A stretch of 64,000 nt of DNA from Scytonema sp045865695 (GCF_045865695.1 NZ_BAACAP010000209.1:18227-82226), one strand, 5' to 3'; positions 8,743 to 17,993 are shown, counted from the stretch's first letter. The notes: generated from the sequence alone by a model not told the origin. Program-made: numbers and translations.

Positions 8743-9732
8743 GTGATTGATGGTCTGCGAGTAGTCATAGTTGGATTTTTAGTTTTTCTATCGGTTGCTG
8801 CCTGTAGTTCCCACATACATCAATTGAGAACACATCACTTGCACTTTACTTCTACTCCCATTCCAAATATAACGAGCGTTCGCGTGGTTAAACATTTGAT
8901 GGGTGAAACTCAAGTTCCGGAACATCCCCAACGAGTCATTGTTTTGCACCCAAATTTATTAGAAGCTGCTTTTGCTCTGGGGATAAAGCCTATCGCCGCC
9001 CCAAAGTCCGCTGTTTTACAGTTGCAGCAATTGGTAGGCAAGCTGGAAAATATTGAGGATGTGAGTTTTGAATCTCCCAATCTGGAAAAGCTTTTGCGCC
9101 TCAAGCCAGATTTAATCCTGGGCTTTAGCTCCCATCAAAACATATACCCATTGTTGTCACACATTGCACCTACAGTTTTAGCTACTTTCAACCCTATTGC
9201 ACCGTGGAAAGAGTTCCTAAACGTTACTGCCCGTGCCCTGGACAAAACGGAGAAAGCTCAACAGCTGATGACTAATTACTATGCACGTTTAGTTCAGTTC
9301 AGAGCTTCTATGGGTCAACACCTCCAAACTACAGTGGTATCAGTTATCGAATTGCGTGGCGATCGGCTTTTCCTGCCACAAGAAGCTAGTTTTTCGGGAG
9401 TCATCCTTAAAGATGCTGGTATCGCACGTCCGCCAAATCAGTCACTCAATGCTCAAACAAGCATTCGTTTAGGAGGAGCCGCTATTGTTTTTCCCTTATC
9501 TTGGGAACAAGTGGGTGAAATTGGTGGAGATGCCCTATTTATCTTTACGCAAAAAGATTTAAACCCATCACTTCAAGAACTGAAGACATCTCCACTGTGG
9601 TCTAAGTTAAAAATCGTCCAGCTTCACAGAATACATAAGGTCGGTTTTTACTGGGTTGGATCGGGTCCAATAGCAGCCAATCAAGTGATTGACGATTTGT
9701 TTAAATATTTAGTTAATAAAAGGGGTGCATAA
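8743..9732 (+). CDS. FecB-type iron-siderophore binding lipoprotein (module A)
   Basis: A 329-residue periplasmic binding protein of the helical-backbone metal-receptor class (FecB/FhuD/BtuF). It starts at GTG, 3 bases after the receptor stop. Seen: a lipoprotein signal ending in LSVAACSS with the lipobox Cys; the pattern MGETQVPEHPQRVIVLHP at the start of the mature fold; LEKLLRLKPDLILG and YPLLSHIAPTVL in lobe 1; LWSKLKIVQLHRIHKVGFYWVGSGPIAANQVIDDL at the C-terminus (interrupted here only by normal variation). It would take siderophore from the receptor and pass it to an ABC permease, which is not encoded nearby. Its stop overlaps the start of the oxygenase gene. Confidence 0.93.
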   Translation: MIDGLRVVIVGFLVFLSVAACSSHIHQLRTHHLHFTSTPIPNITSVRVVKHLMGETQVPEHPQRVIVLHPNLLEAAFALGIKPIAAPKSAVLQLQQLVGKLENIEDVSFESPNLEKLLRLKPDLILGFSSHQNIYPLLSHIAPTVLATFNPIAPWKEFLNVTARALDKTEKAQQLMTNYYARLVQFRASMGQHLQTTVVSVIELRGDRLFLPQEASFSGVILKDAGIARPPNQSLNAQTSIRLGGAAIVFPLSWEQVGEIGGDALFIFTQKDLNPSLQELKTSPLWSKLKIVQLHRIHKVGFYWVGSGPIAANQVIDDLFKYLVNKRGA

Positions 9733-10400
9733 TGCTAAACTTGAGTGCAATTCAAAATGGAACTATGCAAGAAATTCCATACAAATGGGTTGTATTTGAA
9801 AACTTATTGGACAAGCAAACACAGACTGAACTCATAAAAACTTTTCCTACCAAACACTTTCAGGAATATAGTGGTAAGAGCCATCCCTCACTGCTAGAAG
9901 AATATTACGCTGAATATACCTATAAAGATTACCAGTTCTTCAGGCGTTATGTTTTCTACGAGAAGGATGGCAAAGGCTTTCAGCATACAGCAGACTTAAG
10001 TGAAGTTTGGCAAAAACTGTTAGAAGAATTACTTACCCCTGATTATCGTAGTGCTATAGAGCAGTTAAGTGGCGTAAACCTTAAGAATCATTCCTTAGAG
10101 ATTCGCTTTTTTCGCGATCGCCCAGGCTTTTGGAATCGTCCCCATACAGATCACCAACTAAAAAACGTTACCCATATTCTCTACTTTAATGAAGAATGGA
10201 ATCCAGAATGGGGCGGATGTTTTCAAGTTCTTAATGACAATCAAACCAAATCAGTGGTAAAGGAAGTGATACCTCTGCCACAATACTCAGTTGCCATTGT
10301 ACGTTGCGATCGCTCTTGGCACATGGTTTCTCCTATTTCCTTAAATGCAACCCAAGATCGCCTAAGTTTACACATGATATTTTGGGCATCAGAATCTTAA
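9732..10400 (+). CDS. Small 2OG-Fe(II) oxygenase-like protein (module A)
   Basis: A 222-residue protein with the facial-triad pattern of 2-oxoglutarate/Fe(II) oxygenases: H138-T-D140, distal H197 (SWHMVSP) and R210, the usual 2OG-binding Arg about 13 residues later. Between them is the segment LYFNEEWNPEWGGCFQVL, a prolyl-4-hydroxylase/PKHD-type signature. The N-terminus (MLNLSAIQNGTMQEIPYKW) is conserved in all eight paralogues here. There is no signal peptide, so it should be cytoplasmic. Size and placement beside a siderophore receptor recall PiuC and YbiX. A role in modifying or breaking down the imported siderophore, or modifying a protein, is inference only. Confidence 0.85.
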   Translation: MLNLSAIQNGTMQEIPYKWVVFENLLDKQTQTELIKTFPTKHFQEYSGKSHPSLLEEYYAEYTYKDYQFFRRYVFYEKDGKGFQHTADLSEVWQKLLEELLTPDYRSAIEQLSGVNLKNHSLEIRFFRDRPGFWNRPHTDHQLKNVTHILYFNEEWNPEWGGCFQVLNDNQTKSVVKEVIPLPQYSVAIVRCDRSWHMVSPISLNATQDRLSLHMIFWASES

Positions 10401-10594
10401 TCTTCACTTATTTTCTAGAAAATCATTTGTCCTGTGCGAGCTTCATGTCAAGCTTGACGAAAATCTTCTAAAATTACTTCATCAGGTGTATGTAGCGAGC
10501 GGACTTCTGCCTTGCTGTTCCGCACTTTATAAATATCAGCATTCACCAGACCGGAGACTAAACCTACCTGTAATTAGTAGCAATTTTTCTGTTA

Positions 10595-11575
10595 CTATTC
10601 CAGCAATAAATACCGGAACAAATCATCAAGCACACGATCGGCAGCTAGATAGCTACCTGCGTGCCAATATTCCCCAACCACATGAACTTTTGAGTTTTGC
10701 ACAGCTTTTAGTTTTGACCATAAAGGCACTGTCGTCAGTTGCTTTAATAATCGGTCAGACTCGGTTTTCCCTTTAGAGAGAGAGGTGGTAACAAACAAAA
10801 AATCTGCATCCATCTGAGGGAGTAATTCTGCTGAGAGCGGGTACATTTGTGGCTTTACTCCCAATTTGAGAGCAGCTTTTTCATCTAGATTCTGACTTTT
10901 AGGACGCTCTAAACCAACATCCTCTATAATTACACCAGAAAAATCTTTTTTTCCTAATAAGGAAATTGTGCCTGGAGTAATCTGCACTACAGATACTTTT
11001 GTCGTTTTCAGGCGTGAACCCATTTTTTCTTTAAATTCATTTATCCGTGCGTTGTACCGTGCTATTACTTCTTCAGCTTCTTGAGTTTTTCCCAGTACTT
11101 GGGCTAATTGTGTAAATGATTGCTTCCATTTTCCCCGGTCTGACAAGCTATCTAAAAAAGTAGGTGCAATTTTTGACCATAAATGTTGGGTATCTTTATA
11201 CCAACCCAAGCTACCCAAGATTAAATCAGGCTTGAGAGCCAAAACTTTCTCTATATTAACAGGCCAGCCAACGTCGGGAATGTTACCCAGCTTCCTCTGG
11301 GGGTCAAATAAAATTAGACTCCCTCGCGGTAGCCCTATGAGTTTGACTCCCAATGCTGTAGCAACTTCTGCAGCATACCAATGTATTGCTACAATTCTTT
11401 GGGGGTGAAGGGGAATTTCAGTCTCACTCATTGTAACTGCGACTTGTGATGATGCGATCGCAGAGCGATTCCAACTGCTATCAGTTAGCTTGTGAATCTC
11501 TCGAGTGCAACTACTTAGGATCGCAAGTGCTAGCAGTCCTACCAATTTCAATCGCAAAGTTTCAGCCTTGTTCAT
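10595..11575 (-). CDS. FecB-type iron-siderophore binding lipoprotein (module B)
   Basis: A 326-residue SBP when started at the ATG at 11575, which overlaps the oxygenase stop as ATGA and directly precedes the lipoprotein signal (MNKAETLRLKLVGLLALAI then LSSC). A longer frame to 11650 has no signal-like start and is rejected. Mature part: MSETEIPLHPQRIVAIHWYAAEV, LEKVLALKPDLILGS-type lobe 1, and C-terminal VHVVGEYWHAGSYLAADRVL. The closest relative in the window is the SBP of module E (41653-42642); both belong to the TBDR-oxygenase-SBP gene order. Probable periplasmic carrier for a ferric siderophore. Confidence 0.92.
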   Translation of the reverse strand: MNKAETLRLKLVGLLALAILSSCTREIHKLTDSSWNRSAIASSQVAVTMSETEIPLHPQRIVAIHWYAAEVATALGVKLIGLPRGSLILFDPQRKLGNIPDVGWPVNIEKVLALKPDLILGSLGWYKDTQHLWSKIAPTFLDSLSDRGKWKQSFTQLAQVLGKTQEAEEVIARYNARINEFKEKMGSRLKTTKVSVVQITPGTISLLGKKDFSGVIIEDVGLERPKSQNLDEKAALKLGVKPQMYPLSAELLPQMDADFLFVTTSLSKGKTESDRLLKQLTTVPLWSKLKAVQNSKVHVVGEYWHAGSYLAADRVLDDLFRYLLLE

Positions 11576-12249
11576 GGAATCCAAAACACAGTTTGCATCG
11601 TTAGTCTGTGCTGCGGCGCTAGAGGTGAAATTGGGGTAATTACGTGCCAAGACGAGCCAGTTTCTACCAAAGCTACCGAAGAACCAATCAGAGGAGGAAT
11701 GTCGTAAACAGCACTCATTCGCTCTTTTTCTCTAAGAATTTGCAAGCAGCCTCCCCAATCACTAAACCATTCTTCATTAAAGTAGAATAAATGAGTCAGA
11801 ACTCTATATGGACCATCAGTATGAGGAATCCAAAACTTAGCGTGTCCGGAGTGAAATCGACGAAAGCCTATAGTCATGAGATAGTTTTCTAACTTAAACC
11901 CCGAAAGCTGTCCCAAGACTTCTCGATAAGTAGGGGACCATAGTTCCGCAAAAAACCTCTGCCAAATCTCACTAAAGTTTTGAATATTGGAAGTAATCCT
12001 ACCTTCATCAACACTTTTTTGCCACCTCTCGTTAATCTGACATAGCTGGGGAATAATTTCTGGTGTGGTAAATAAAGGTGTAGCCAGACTAAGATCGCCG
12101 TCCCCCAATTCATTAAACCATTCGTTTGGGGGATAGTTTTCCATCAACTCGCAAGAGGCATCAGCAGCGATGATATCTTTAAACAATATCCATCGGTAAG
12201 GAGTTTCATGAATCACCGCTGTTTGTAAAGCATTCCAATTCAGCACCAT
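11572..12249 (-). CDS. Small 2OG-Fe(II) oxygenase-like protein (module B)
   Basis: A 225-residue paralogue, started at the ATG at 12249 (MVLNWNALQ) rather than the upstream TTG. The triad is H143-T-D145, H202 (SSWHVITP) and R215; the core segment is FYFNEEWFSDWGGCLQIL. It differs from the module A protein in carrying RRFHSGHAKFWIPHTDG before the triad, shared almost exactly with the module E copy at 40761. It lies between the receptor (40-base gap) and the SBP (4-base overlap), so translation with the SBP is probably coupled. Confidence 0.85.
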   Translation of the reverse strand: MVLNWNALQTAVIHETPYRWILFKDIIAADASCELMENYPPNEWFNELGDGDLSLATPLFTTPEIIPQLCQINERWQKSVDEGRITSNIQNFSEIWQRFFAELWSPTYREVLGQLSGFKLENYLMTIGFRRFHSGHAKFWIPHTDGPYRVLTHLFYFNEEWFSDWGGCLQILREKERMSAVYDIPPLIGSSVALVETGSSWHVITPISPLAPQHRLTMQTVFWIP

Positions 12250-12288
12250 AGTCAATACTGCTGCTCCATATATTGAATGGACAAAGAA

Positions 12289-14964
12289 TTAAAATTGCCA
12301 CCCTAGTGTTAAAGTAGCTGTCAATGGGGAACCATAAAAAACTTGTAGGTCGTTGAAAGCGGTTTCAAAATACTTTTTGTTCAACAAATTTTGGAAGTTC
12401 AGTGCCACGTTGAGTCTGTCTCGACGGTAAAATAGAGCCGCGTCAGTGCGTACATAACTGGGTAACTCAAAATAGTTGAACAAATCACCCTGGCGATCGC
12501 CTACATAAAACAATCCCAAACCAAAGCCCAGTCCTTTCAACTTTCCATTAGGTATAATGTAAGTCGTCCAAAGACTAGCTTGATGTTCTGGTGCCAAAGC
12601 AAGTATGTTACCAACGCGGTAGCGATTGTCTTTTGTAATCTTAGCATCCGTATAAGCATAAGAAGCAATCACATTCCAACCTGGTAAAATTTCTCCGCTT
12701 ACGAAAAACTCTACCCCCTTACTGTTTTGTTCCCCTGTTTGGACAGAAAAGCCGATGTTGCGCGGGTCAGGGTCAGTTGTTAAGACATTAGTCTGAGTAA
12801 GATCGTACAAAGAGAGAGTAGTTGAAAGTTGGTTATCTAGGAAATCGGCTTTAACACCCACCTCATATTGAGTTCCGCGCATTGGTTTAAAAGGATCGCC
12901 ATTACGAGAGGTGCCTGTTGCTGGTTGAAAAGACCGAGTGTAGCTAGCGTAGAGTGAAAAGTTTTTGGCTGGTTCATAAACTATTCCTACACGAGGGCTA
13001 AAAGCATCGTCATTTTGCCTTGTTACAGTATTAGCGACTCGGTTAACTCTCCTATCATTTATCCAGTCAAAGCGTCCACCCAAAACAAGTTTGAGGTTAG
13101 GCAATAGCGTCATCCGATCTTGAAGGTAAAAACCCCAGTCATCTATCTTAAATCCGCTATCTGTTCTACTAATTAAAGAGATGATACTCGATTGTCCATA
13201 AACTGGATTATAAATATTAATTGGAGAGAAAGAGTAAGTAGTTTGAGTTGTACGTATTTGATAATCTCTGGCAAAATCAAACCCGACTAAAAGTTGATGT
13301 TTAATACTACCTGTATCAAATTTACCTGTAACTTGAGTATTTGAGTTGTAGTAATTGCGTACTTCTGGTACAGGGAAGACAGATAGATTGCGTCTGAGGG
13401 TGCGTTTATCTGGATTAAGACCAACAGGAATTACTTGGGCACCTCTTGGCGTAAGTGTCTCTGTAAATACAACCGAGAAGGCATTTTCCAACAACCAATC
13501 TTCATTAAAACGATGCTCAAATTTGTAACTGGCGCGACTCTGATGTAAATCTTGCGCGTCTTCTACTGTATAATCGCCCAAATACCGATTGCGTGGCAGT
13601 TGCCCATTAGGATTGCGTTTTACAGTTCCTTCTACTGGTAGTCCACGATCTATAAAATTGCGCCGAAAAATTTGCCCATCTCCATCCAAGGTCAGCTTTG
13701 TGTTTTCTCCAATCTGCCAACTTAGGGTTACCCCAACCTGAGAACGTTCTTGAGCGAAGAAATCAACAAAGTTATTCGCATTCAAGTAATCACCAGTTAA
13801 CCGATACAGAAGCTTTTTATCTCCTGTCAGTGGACCTGAAAAGTCAAACGAAGGTTTGTAAGAGTTGTAACTAGCGAAGGAAGTCTGCACGTTATAGTAG
13901 GGATCTCTCAGTGGCTGCTTAGTTACCAAATTGATCGTACCGCCAATAATTCCTGTACCGTAGAGTACCGAACTCGGTCCCCTGAGTACCTCAATCCGGT
14001 CAACATTAGAAGTATTGAGAGATACAGGTGAACCAACTAGTCGAAACCTCAGACCATTAATCAAAATATTGTTAGCTATGAAGCCGCGAATGACAAACTC
14101 ATCTACCAAGCGAGATGCAAACCGACTTTGCCCTACACCAGCATTTCTTAATGCGTCTCCAATATACTCCACTCTCTGGTCTTCAATCACCTGCCTGGGA
14201 ATCACCTGAATAGACTGTGGAATGTCCCGTATTCGCGTATTTGTACGGCTGCCTACACTTGTATCTGGAACCCGATACGTATCTTGGGAACCAATTACTT
14301 GTAGTTCTATCGGTTCTTGCTCTGATAACGGTGGCTTTGGTTTTGACTCTGGTGTAGTTTCTCCTGGCAGCGGTGTAGATGTAGGTTGCTGTGCAGTGGA
14401 TGAGGCAGCATTCACTGCAAAGACTAAACCTTCAGCATTACTATCAAACAACTCCACTACAGGTACACTCTCGATCCCCACTACCGTCACTTGAATACCA
14501 TTACTACCTACATTTGCTACTGTCACAGAGGAAATTCCTGCTGCTGGCTTCGTTTGTTGGAAACTGTCCCCACTCACAAGTTGCAATCTGGCATTCTCGA
14601 TATTTGCAATGAATGAATTGCCCTGTGTTTTCGCTTTTACTTGTAACTTCTCACTATTTGCCGTTACCAAGACAATATCTACACCAATACTTGTTTTGTT
14701 TATCTTAACTTCTGTAACTAATACTTGACTTGCAAGGGAAGGTGTAGTCACTTCTGTTGGCGTTTGCACGAGAAATTTTGCACTTGATGCTGGCTGTTTA
14801 AAGTCGAAAAGACTCTCAATTTTTCCGAACTGTGTCTGATTATCTTGTTTAGCAACAATTGCACTTGTCTCAATATTCGCCATTTCTGCAACAGCAGGTT
14901 GAGTAACTACCAACGATGAAACGGTAAGTAACAAAGTTTCCGTCAGAACTTCTAACTTCTTCAT
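12289..14964 (-). CDS. TonB-dependent siderophore receptor with AMIN domain (module B)
   Basis: About 891 residues. I prefer the ATG at 14964 (MKKLEVLTETLL, start of the signal peptide ending QPAVAEM) over the GTG at 14979. Order: signal peptide, AMIN domain (EVKINKTSIGVDIVLVT to VVELFDSNAEG), Pro-rich linker, TonB-box-like IELQVIG, plug (RDIPQSIQVIPRQV, DRIEVLRGPSSVLYGTG), barrel ending LTLGWQF. It is first in the minus-strand module B operon and convergent with module A. A palindromic motif lies about 200 bp upstream. A fragment of a PchR-like gene remains further upstream at 15593, so this module may once have had its own regulator. Confidence 0.95.
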   Translation of the reverse strand: MKKLEVLTETLLLTVSSLVVTQPAVAEMANIETSAIVAKQDNQTQFGKIESLFDFKQPASSAKFLVQTPTEVTTPSLASQVLVTEVKINKTSIGVDIVLVTANSEKLQVKAKTQGNSFIANIENARLQLVSGDSFQQTKPAAGISSVTVANVGSNGIQVTVVGIESVPVVELFDSNAEGLVFAVNAASSTAQQPTSTPLPGETTPESKPKPPLSEQEPIELQVIGSQDTYRVPDTSVGSRTNTRIRDIPQSIQVIPRQVIEDQRVEYIGDALRNAGVGQSRFASRLVDEFVIRGFIANNILINGLRFRLVGSPVSLNTSNVDRIEVLRGPSSVLYGTGIIGGTINLVTKQPLRDPYYNVQTSFASYNSYKPSFDFSGPLTGDKKLLYRLTGDYLNANNFVDFFAQERSQVGVTLSWQIGENTKLTLDGDGQIFRRNFIDRGLPVEGTVKRNPNGQLPRNRYLGDYTVEDAQDLHQSRASYKFEHRFNEDWLLENAFSVVFTETLTPRGAQVIPVGLNPDKRTLRRNLSVFPVPEVRNYYNSNTQVTGKFDTGSIKHQLLVGFDFARDYQIRTTQTTYSFSPINIYNPVYGQSSIISLISRTDSGFKIDDWGFYLQDRMTLLPNLKLVLGGRFDWINDRRVNRVANTVTRQNDDAFSPRVGIVYEPAKNFSLYASYTRSFQPATGTSRNGDPFKPMRGTQYEVGVKADFLDNQLSTTLSLYDLTQTNVLTTDPDPRNIGFSVQTGEQNSKGVEFFVSGEILPGWNVIASYAYTDAKITKDNRYRVGNILALAPEHQASLWTTYIIPNGKLKGLGFGLGLFYVGDRQGDLFNYFELPSYVRTDAALFYRRDRLNVALNFQNLLNKKYFETAFNDLQVFYGSPLTATLTLGWQF

Positions 14965-15163
14965 CCTTATTATCCCCACACTCTAGTATTAACCATACTC
15001 AATACAAACTCCACCCCATATATGCAGTTGTATATATATTTAAAAAAACGGCAATTTTAAAGACATATTTGCTACTTTAATAGCTATTATGCTTTGTAAT
15101 TCATAGTAAACCTTATCACTATTTCAAAAAAAAATTGTAATATATTATACATCAAATAAAAAA

Positions 15164-15182
15164 TTACCAGTTATTTTGGTAT
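15164..15182. promoter_or_regulatory. Palindromic uptake-gene motif before TBDR B
   Basis: TTACCAGTTATTTTGGTAT: both arms match the consensus at 6 of 7 bases. It lies 200 bp upstream of the preferred receptor start on the minus strand. Confidence 0.6.
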
Positions 15183-15412
15183 AAAGTTGGGCGCAGATAT
15201 TTTTACTAAAATGCCGATCGCATTTTGGTCTTAGCTTTACCCCTAAATTGTTACTGCACTACCTGAAGAATGGCTTAGTGCCACCAGCCTGAAATCATCC
15301 CGCACTCTCTGCAACACCGAATTCACGGCTAAGACACATATGAGCAAGCCCACAGCAGAAAATGATTCTTTTTTCACACGAACTTACGAACTCACGAAAA
15401 GCTGTTGTGAAG

Positions 15413-15449
15413 TCCTACAACAGGCGATTAGAGAAAGGGGTTGCTTGCA
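15413..15449 (+). repeat. 37-bp repeat, copy 2
   Basis: Matches 4297-4333 at 34 of 37 positions; see copy 1. Confidence 0.6.
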
Positions 15450-15592
15450 CTGCTTCAAGGTGTAGTTGATTGGGATTCAGATTGCTGTCTATAGAGACGT
15501 AATGTGTTGCGTAACTTGCTTTGACTAGAAGACGAAGCTTGTTGCGCTGGCGAGCGCTTGCTGACATTTAGAGCGATCGCTCATTTTTTTGA

Positions 15593-15754
15593 ATGCCATG
15601 TGCCTACCAGGCTATGATTAAGCGCACGTACTTGGAAAGCAAAGTGCTGGAACTGTTAGCACTGCTGCTGAAGGAAGAAGCAGAAATTCAGATGGGAAGC
15701 CGGACACCCAAGCCGCTAAAATCGGGAACTTATGATATTGATTTAGCACGCTAA
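15593..15754 (+). pseudogene. Fragment of a PchR-like AraC regulator
   Basis: Encodes 53 residues including CAYQAMIKRTYLESKVLELL, which matches CPYQGVTKRVYLESKVWEL in the intact regulators at 4856 and 23955. The match ends in stop codons, and neither the N-terminal part nor the HTH domain follows in frame. It lies on the opposite strand from, and upstream of, receptor B, the place a regulator holds in modules A and C. Confidence 0.65.
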
Positions 15755-16089
15755 GTACGCAAGAACCACGATGCGCGGGTTTGATGCGCGTTGCTCAACC
15801 TACAATCAATGAGGAACAGTGCGCTGTGTAAGATGCTTTCATTACCCCAGTAATAGAAGCGTTACTTAAAAATCAACGCATGACTAAGGCGACGGTTTAA
15901 CTCCCAATCACTTCATGCATGATAAAAACACTCATATAACACGCTGTTTCTTGATAATCAAGCGTAATAATTACCATGAAAAATTAAGCGCGTTCTTTAA
16001 ATCGTTACGCCCCTACCAAATAAAGCTGCCATGGGATGTGTTTCTTAGGAGCTAAGCTTTCTGACCAAAGCTATGTTTAGCTTACACCG
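15755..16089. other. Gap with no intact gene
   Basis: Probably further decayed sequence of the regulator fragment just upstream: short frames with faint likeness to its middle region (for example RKNHDARV against LKNHDNPP), broken by stops. Nothing else is recognised. Confidence 0.35.
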
Positions 16090-16341
16090 CTATTTCATTT
16101 TTTCTTCGAGTTGTTTTCTGCCCGATGGCGACATAATCAACATACCTCTAATAATTTCTTCGAGAGTCGCTGTACCGTTAGCCACCTTGGGCATAGTCGC
16201 CATTAATTCTAAAGCTAGATGGGTAGGAATTCCGCTTGCTTCTAAACTCTTCAATTCCAAAATATCAATCCCTGCTGCCAATCCATCTAAATACTCTTCA
16301 ACAGTTACCCCGTAATCTCTAATCTCTGACATGGACATCAT
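16090..16341 (-). CDS. Small conserved-looking protein of unknown function
   Basis: An 83-residue, acidic, mostly helical-looking protein (MSEIRDYGVTVEEYLDGLAAG ... ATLEEIIRGMLIMSP). The composition looks like a real cyanobacterial protein, but I do not recognise the family. There is no signal peptide, membrane segment or clear motif. The start could also be the third Met, at 16332. It is isolated between a decayed region and a PEP-CTERM gene on the other strand. A plus-strand frame over the same bases is taken as its shadow. Confidence 0.5.
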   Translation of the reverse strand: MMSMSEIRDYGVTVEEYLDGLAAGIDILELKSLEASGIPTHLALELMATMPKVANGTATLEEIIRGMLIMSPSGRKQLEEKMK

Positions 16342-16422
16342 CTAACTCATACATTAAAGATTTTATCAGTTTTGAGATAGATAACGCGCTCGCAACGAGT
16401 TCGCGATCGCCTACAATTAATT

Positions 16423-16441
16423 TTTCCAAATTAGTTGGTAT
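16423..16441. promoter_or_regulatory. Palindromic uptake-gene motif before PEP-CTERM gene
   Basis: TTTCCAAATTAGTTGGTAT: CCAA and TTGGTA are kept with the right spacing. It lies 67 bp before the start at 16508. Confidence 0.45.
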
Positions 16442-16507
16442 CATATGCTTAGCAGTAAAATTACTGAGAATCTAAAGTTTAAACGTAAAGCTAAACAAAA
16501 CAAGTAA

Positions 16508-17098
16508 ATGTTGAAAGCAATATTTGTTACAAAGCAACTGATTATTGCTCTAGGGTTAGGATTCGCTGCGTTATGTACTGTTACTCCTGCTAAAGCTGCC
16601 ATCTTTACCTATCAAGGTGATACCACAAATCAACCGACTTGGCGGCGTACTGCACCAGGTAATCCTCCCGATCTAATCAGTGGCGAAAGGGACGGAACAA
16701 TGGGTATGCTCGTACCCTATAGCGTTTTTCAGTTTTTGGTTGAAGAATCGGGTTTGTATACATTTGGCAGTACTGTACTCGGAGCTACGTCATCTACGGA
16801 TGGAGCTTGGGATAATTTTTTAGTTTTATATCGGGACAGTTTCAATCCTACTCAGCAATTAACCAACGTCCTCGTAGCAGATACGACTCCTAATGACAGC
16901 AGTCCTGCGTTCAGCCGCGAACTGACCGCTCAACGAAATTACTTTTTAGTCACAACTGGTCGTCGCGTCGCTGATTTTGGTACTTTTACCAACACAATTA
17001 GCGGTTCGGGTAAAATCTTAGCAGTTCCCGAATCGGATTTAATATCAGGAACTTTAGTAGCTGTTGGTGTAGTTTTACTGCTGTATAAGCGAAAATAG
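16508..17098 (+). CDS. PEP-CTERM-type exported protein
   Basis: A 196-residue exported protein. Seen: a signal peptide (MLKAIFVTKQLIIALGLGF, cleavage after TPAKA); a beta-rich middle of about 135 residues (TYQGDTTNQPTWRRT ... TVLGATSSTDGAWDNFLVLYRDSF) like the domain found in many PEP-CTERM proteins of cyanobacteria; and a C-terminal VPESD motif followed by a membrane helix and YKRK. Such tails are recognised by exosortase-like enzymes or act as membrane anchors; the function of the middle domain is unknown. It is preceded by a copy of the uptake-gene palindrome. A 91-bp copy of its 3' end lies at 4381-4471. Confidence 0.8.
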   Translation: MLKAIFVTKQLIIALGLGFAALCTVTPAKAAIFTYQGDTTNQPTWRRTAPGNPPDLISGERDGTMGMLVPYSVFQFLVEESGLYTFGSTVLGATSSTDGAWDNFLVLYRDSFNPTQQLTNVLVADTTPNDSSPAFSRELTAQRNYFLVTTGRRVADFGTFTNTISGSGKILAVPESDLISGTLVAVGVVLLLYKRK

Positions 17099-17104
17099 GG
17101 TATT

Positions 17105-17262
17105 GTCTGACCAGAGGCTGAAGTTGGTAACTTTTTCTCCTCTGCTGAGTTGATTTTGACTACTTTATATTTTACTTCATCTACCTTAGGTAGTATCAAT
17201 GTTAAAATTCCATTTTTGAATTCGGCTTTGTTTTGAGAAATTGCTCCACTAAAAACAGATTA
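17105..17262 (-). pseudogene. Hsp20 small heat-shock protein fragment
   Basis: Read on the minus strand this gives FSGAISQNKAEFKNG, then ILTLILPKVDEVKYKVVKIN and SAEEKKLPTSA. It matches the C-terminal part of the alpha-crystallin domain (the GILTLTLPK motif) of small heat-shock proteins. The N-terminal two thirds are missing. It does not look functional. Confidence 0.6.
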
Positions 17263-17357
17263 TGCCAGTTGAGGGCGCGGAAGATGGAATAAAAATCTCT
17301 CCGTGTCCCCGCATCTGGACATCAATCTTAACGATGAGTATTCACCTGGACTTGATA

Positions 17358-17993
17358 TTAGTGATTTGGCAGGTTTTTCCAAGTATTTTGGGTGGTTTCC
17401 AACATACCCCACTGTGGTAGGTGCTGCTGGTAAATTTCAAGCAAACCTTTTGCGGTGTGTTCGATCGCCCAATCCTGTTGCAGTTCGCAGGCGACGCTGA
17501 GCCAATTGGAGACCTTAACCCCAGCTTGTGTTAAGTTGGCAATTGAAGCGTGCAAAACCATTTCAGAATAGTTGCCCGACGCATCCATTACTAAACGCAC
17601 ATCGTAACCCGCATCTGCCATTGTTTTGGCAGGAATACCGATGCAAAAATCAGCCGTAATTCCGGCAGCAATAACTTTCTTGCGACCTGTAGCTTCGATC
17701 TCATTCCGAATCCGTTCGTCGTGCCATGAGTTAATCTTTGTGCGATAGATTGGCTCAACATCAGGAAAGAGTTCTTGAATTTCTGGAATGATTGGACCGA
17801 GTGGACCCATGGGACCCATTGCTGCCGCTGTCAAAACAACCGGAATGTTGTGTAGTTTCAAAACCTTTGCCAGTGCAACGGAATTGTTTCTCAAATGCAC
17901 CGGATCGATGTCTCCAGTAAACAACATCAAACCGGCTTGATGATCGACTAACAAAGCACAAGCGTTATCTGCCGAAAGCATTTCGTAGGTCAT
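17358..17993 (-). CDS. Isochorismatase-family cysteine hydrolase
   Basis: A 211-residue cytoplasmic hydrolase of the cysteine-hydrolase/isochorismatase superfamily, closest in pattern to YcaC-like proteins. The probable catalytic triad is D17 (LLVDHQAG), the Lys of YRTKINSWHD and the Cys of ITADFCIG. The substrate is unknown; members act on isochorismate, nicotinamide, N-carbamoyl compounds and others. It lies 162 bp downstream of an AraC-family gene on the same strand, which probably controls it. There is no particular sign that it takes part in siderophore synthesis, since true isochorismatases (EntB type) usually have a carrier domain and other partners. Confidence 0.85.
   Translation of the reverse strand: MTYEMLSADNACALLVDHQAGLMLFTGDIDPVHLRNNSVALAKVLKLHNIPVVLTAAAMGPMGPLGPIIPEIQELFPDVEPIYRTKINSWHDERIRNEIEATGRKKVIAAGITADFCIGIPAKTMADAGYDVRLVMDASGNYSEMVLHASIANLTQAGVKVSNWLSVACELQQDWAIEHTAKGLLEIYQQHLPQWGMLETTQNTWKNLPNH

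Larger units (their letters stand above)
14965..15592. other. Upstream region of TBDR B, no intact gene
   Basis: AT-rich leader and promoter region of the minus-strand receptor, with the palindromic motif at 15164-15182. A 41-codon plus-strand frame at 15340-15465 (MSKPTAEND..CCEVLQQAIRERGCLHCF) covers the 37-bp repeat also found at 4297. It has four Cys but no recognised family and may be a remnant. Confidence 0.45.

Noticed and set aside
10486..10776. Plus-strand frame of 96 codons overlapping the end of the module B SBP gene
   Set aside because: Lies opposite a clear FecB-type gene, has no family likeness, and its start falls in a gap without a ribosome-binding site.
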